Assembly (NCBI GenBank): GCA_007117255.1
Contig: SKGU01000070.1
Location: 1-7,835, forward strand
Source: Natronohydrobacter sp.
Lineage (GTDB): Bacteria > Pseudomonadota > Alphaproteobacteria > Rhodobacterales > Rhodobacteraceae
DNA: 7,835 bases
Reading direction: 5' to 3'
Under the pieces are notes generated by a model, which was given only the letters and a program-made list of their open reading frames with translations, was not told where the DNA came from and searched no databases. The position numbers and the translations under genes were made by a program. Below, piece after piece: positions 5,704 through 7,835 of this stretch; position 1 is the stretch's first letter; every line of letters starts with the position of its first letter.

Positions 5704-6633
5704 ATGCGCGCAACTCGTGTCGTTCAGAAAATCCTCAGCAACTATGAAAGCGACACGCCTGGTGTGAAGGCCAATCTGTGCCGCATGCTGATGCAGGGCA
5801 AGCTTGGCGGCACCGGCAAGATGATCATTCTTCCGGTCGATCAGGGCTTCGAGCATGGCCCCGCGCGTACCTTCGCAGCCAATCCGGCCGCCTATGATCC
5901 GCATTATCATTTCCAACTCGCGATTGATGCGGGGCTGAATGCCTATGCGGCACCGTTGGGCATGATCGAGGCGGGCGCCGATACCTTTGCCGGTCAGATC
6001 CCGACGATCCTGAAGGTGAACTCCGCCAATTCGCTGATGTCAGGCACAGCAGGCAAGAATCAGGCAATCACCGGATCGGTTGATGATGCGCTGCGTCTGG
6101 GCTGCTCGGCGATCGGCTTCACGATCTACCCTGGCAGTGATTGCGCCTTGGGGATGTTCGAGGAGATCTCGGCGATGCGCGAAGAGGCTGCGGCCAAAGG
6201 CGTGGCGACTGTGATCTGGTCTTATCCGCGCGGTGAGGCGATCACCAAGGATGGCGAAACTGCGATTGATGTGGCGGCTTACGCCGCCCAGATCGCGGCC
6301 TTGCTGGGCGCGCATATCATCAAGATCAAATTGTCGACGGATCATCTGATGCTGCCGGAGGCGAAAACCGTTTATGAGGACAAGCTGATCGACATCGCCA
6401 CACAGGCCGCGCGGGTCAAGCATTGCATGGATGCCAGCTTCAACGGGCGGCGGATCGTGGTGTTTTCGGGCGGCGCCAAGAAAGGCGCTGATTCCGTTTA
6501 CGATGATGCACGCGCCATTCGTGACGGCGGCGGCAATGGATCGATCATCGGGCGCAACAGTTTTCAACGCGACCGTGACGAAGCGCTTGCGATGCTCGCC
6601 AAACTGGTGGAGATCTACAAAGGCAAGGCGTAA
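5704..6633 (+). CDS. fbaB: Class I fructose-bisphosphate aldolase (DhnA/FbaB type)
   Basis: Cytoplasmic Schiff-base aldolase that interconverts fructose 1,6-bisphosphate with dihydroxyacetone phosphate and glyceraldehyde 3-phosphate in glycolysis and gluconeogenesis. The 309-residue TIM barrel carries the DhnA-type signatures: ILPVDQGFEHGP (42-53) with the acidic residue Asp46, KVNSANSL (104-111), TIYPGSD (140-146), VIWSYPRGEA (170-179), HIIKIKLSTDHL (204-215), FSGGAKK (254-260) and the phosphate-binding IIGRNSFQR (281-289). The Schiff-base lysine is Lys207 or Lys209 in the HIIKIKL strand. AAGGAG lies 6 bases before ATG 5704, the best ribosome site in the window, in keeping with high expression. 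A hairpin directly after the stop and an intrinsic terminator 50 bases on close the transcription unit. DhnA-family relatives include other aldolases (LsrF-like), but the motifs favour Fba. Confidence 0.94.
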   Translation: MRATRVVQKILSNYESDTPGVKANLCRMLMQGKLGGTGKMIILPVDQGFEHGPARTFAANPAAYDPHYHFQLAIDAGLNAYAAPLGMIEAGADTFAGQIPTILKVNSANSLMSGTAGKNQAITGSVDDALRLGCSAIGFTIYPGSDCALGMFEEISAMREEAAAKGVATVIWSYPRGEAITKDGETAIDVAAYAAQIAALLGAHIIKIKLSTDHLMLPEAKTVYEDKLIDIATQAARVKHCMDASFNGRRIVVFSGGAKKGADSVYDDARAIRDGGGNGSIIGRNSFQRDRDEALAMLAKLVEIYKGKA

Positions 6634-6650
6634 CCTGTCCCGCAGACAGG
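6634..6650 (+). repeat. Small hairpin right after the aldolase stop
   Basis: CCTGTC (6634-6639) and GACAGG (6645-6650) form a perfect 6-base stem with a 5-base loop, starting on the base after the TAA stop. GGCATGCC, a palindrome, overlaps its end. No T-tract follows. It may protect the mRNA 3' end or act with the terminator downstream. Confidence 0.5.
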
Positions 6651-6681
6651 GCATGCCACGCATGAACCCGACAAAATGCAG

Positions 6682-6704
6682 CGCGCCCCTTTCGGGCGCG
6701 TTTT
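6682..6704 (+). terminator. Intrinsic terminator of the aldolase gene
   Basis: CGCGCCC (6682-6688) pairs perfectly with GGGCGCG (6694-6700) around the loop CTTTC, followed at once by TTTT (6701-6704). A GC-only 7-pair stem plus T-run about 50 bases after the stop is a clear intrinsic terminator. An AAAA run at 6673-6676 on the other side could let it work weakly in reverse. Confidence 0.87.
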
Positions 6705-6720
6705 GCGTTCCACGGGGACT

Positions 6721-6766
6721 TGTCATGAATAAAGGATCAGAATAGACGTAACTTTATAACATGACA
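6721..6766. repeat. Inverted repeat flanking an AT-rich patch
   Basis: TGTCATG (6721-6727) and CATGACA (6760-6766) are perfect 7-base inverted arms 32 bases apart, around an AT-rich segment containing TTTATAAC. The patch stands out from its GC-rich surroundings, and a regulator pair or promoter could sit there. No -35 at the right distance is seen on either strand. Confidence 0.4.
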
Positions 6767-6889
6767 TGAGCTTTTTATGCGTCTGAAGATAAATCCGTTG
6801 TCGTCAGCAGGACGGAGTTGCGCGGATAAGTGTCGTGAGCCCGGAACCGTGTCTGGTCCGCTCCTAACGGTGGTCTGGTTGAAGGACAG

Positions 6890-7261
6890 ATGACAGTCAT
6901 GGCGCGCAATCTGTCCACACATCTTCGCCGCAAACGTGTCAGTACAATGGCGCAGTATGACCGCCTTCCTGCCGAGTTGCGCGGGTGGCTGGCGCAGGCG
7001 CGTCTGCCGTGGAGTGCGCAATCTGCGGCCCGCCAATGGCAGCGCGCACTGCACGCCGCACGGGGCGATATCATGGCAGCACGCGCCGCGCTGTCGCAAC
7101 TGGAGGAGCGCTTGATTGCGCGCGATGCGATGCAGGTCTGGGGGGCTGATCATCCCGCAGCGCAGAACCCTGAGATCCAACCTGATCGCGCCGCTGCCAA
7201 CTCTCACAAGTTACAGCCGGGTCACCGTCGCAACGCAGCCAGCAGTTCAGCGTTGACATAG
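6890..7261 (+). CDS. Small DUF6525-like protein
   Basis: A 123-residue protein of unknown function that resembles a small family seen in Rhodobacteraceae (DUF6525, from memory). Visible features: a basic N-terminus MARNLSTHLRRKR, a core YDRLPAELRGWLAQARLPWSAQSAARQWQRAL (about 23-53), then a helical stretch GDIMAARAALSQLEERLIARDA (59-80). The last 40 residues, rich in Ala, Asn and His, look unstructured and overlap the neighbouring gene on the other strand. The Trp/Pro-containing core PAELRGWL...LPWS is the reason to believe it is real. Start is uncertain: ATG 6890 has AAGGA only 3 bases ahead, ATG 6899 has it 12 bases ahead, and the family core fits either. No promoter is evident in the 185 bases after the aldolase terminator. 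No membrane segment or signal peptide is visible. Confidence 0.68.
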   Translation: MTVMARNLSTHLRRKRVSTMAQYDRLPAELRGWLAQARLPWSAQSAARQWQRALHAARGDIMAARAALSQLEERLIARDAMQVWGADHPAAQNPEIQPDRAAANSHKLQPGHRRNAASSSALT

Positions 7262-7835
7262 CCATCAGGTGGCAAGCCTCGCGCGCGCTGCCAGGCCTGC
7301 ACTGCAGCAATCGTCGCAGGACCGATCCGACCATCTATTCCGGCTGTGTCATGCCCCAGTGCATTCAGCCGACGCTGCAACTCCATACGCTCGGACAACG
7401 ATAGCGCGCGATCGCTGCGCGGCCATTGCCCGCGCAATGGCCCTGCCCCGCGCAGCCGGTCCGACAGATGGCCGACAGCGAGCACATAGGCATCCGAGAT
7501 GTTGTATTCCTTCAACACGTCATAGTTCTGATAGGCCAGAAAGGCTGGCCCCGACGCCCCGCCTGGCAGGATCAGCCGCGATGTCCCGCTGACGATCTGT
7601 TCGCCACCTGCAGCGCGTAGCCCGGCGCGGGTCCAGGCTTGCGCTGATTGGCTTGACCCGGTCAGCCCGAGGTCAAATGCAGCCGGCAGGATCACCTCGA
7701 CCGCCCAGGGCTGACCGCGCACCCAACCGCGCCGGGCCAGATAATTCGCAGCCGACGCAAGCGCATCGGCCGGATCACTCCCCCAGACGTTTCGGGCGCC
7801 GTCGCCGGTAAAATCGACCGCATAGCTGAGATAGC
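7222..7835 (-). CDS. MltB-family lytic murein transglycosylase, C-terminal 203 codons (cut by window edge)
   Basis: Peptidoglycan-cleaving lytic transglycosylase of the MltB/SLT_2 type, acting in the periplasm. The window holds only the C-terminal part; signal peptide and catalytic Glu lie beyond the right edge. The visible sequence starts YLSYAVDFTGDGARNVW, an EF-hand-like Asp/Gly loop as in Slt35/MltB, followed by DALASAANYLARRGW. Next come the family segments ILPAAFDLGL, LILPGGASGPAFLAYQNYDV and YNISDAYVLAVGHLSDRL. Residues about 145-203 form a PG_binding_1 domain: LQRRLNALGHDTAGIDGRIGPATIAAVQAWQRARGLPPDG. It ends LLAALRR with TGA at 7222-7224. Its last 40 bases overlap the DUF6525-like gene on the opposite strand. 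It is the second lytic transglycosylase in this window, of a different family from the one at 1598. Confidence 0.94.
   Translation of the reverse strand, partial: YLSYAVDFTGDGARNVWGSDPADALASAANYLARRGWVRGQPWAVEVILPAAFDLGLTGSSQSAQAWTRAGLRAAGGEQIVSGTSRLILPGGASGPAFLAYQNYDVLKEYNISDAYVLAVGHLSDRLRGAGPLRGQWPRSDRALSLSERMELQRRLNALGHDTAGIDGRIGPATIAAVQAWQRARGLPPDGYVNAELLAALRR

Noticed and set aside
6040..6726. 228-codon open frame antisense to the aldolase
   Set aside because: Shadow of the aldolase; it also runs through the intrinsic terminator.

Overview
This looks like a stretch of Rhodobacteraceae-type alphaproteobacterial chromosome. It is GC-rich, and its protein set includes a TrgA-family membrane protein, a DhnA/FbaB-type class I aldolase, a photolyase followed by a cyclopropane-synthase-family methylase, and a small DUF6525-like protein. 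The taxonomic call is an inference from protein flavour; there is no rRNA here.

Left edge (1-941): the N-terminal 242 codons of a tyrosine-recombinase integrase run off the left end on the minus strand. Immediately upstream on the same strand is the 5' half of a tRNA-Gly with anticodon CCC. It is intact through acceptor strand, D arm and anticodon loop, then stops matching tRNA. Its probable promoter survives between it and ssb. The best reading is one end of an integrated element whose crossover fell in the anticodon loop, with host DNA to the right and the element to the left.

Housekeeping stretch (949-2212): ssb on the minus strand is divergent from a small exported lytic transglycosylase on the plus strand. 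The 178-base gap between them presumably holds both promoters.

Membrane and light-stress stretch (2345-5590, plus strand): a photolyase with a TTG start is followed 26 bases later by a fatty-acyl methyltransferase of the cyclopropane synthase family, then after 100 bases by a four-helix TrgA-family protein. The first pair resembles the photolyase/methylase pair of the Rhodobacter sphaeroides sigma-E singlet-oxygen response, as I remember it. The methylase lacks two of the five bicarbonate-site residues of E. coli Cfa, so its product may not be a cyclopropane. A long inverted repeat covers the leader and first codons of trgA.

Central metabolism and right edge (5704-7835): a class I fructose-bisphosphate aldolase ends at a clear intrinsic terminator. 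After a 256-base gap comes a small DUF6525-like gene whose 3' end overlaps by 40 bases, tail to tail, the end of an MltB-type lytic transglycosylase gene that enters from the right edge on the minus strand.

No CRISPR array, insertion sequence or rRNA is visible. The least routine parts are the split tRNA/integrase junction, the trgA inverted repeat and the altered active site of the methylase.
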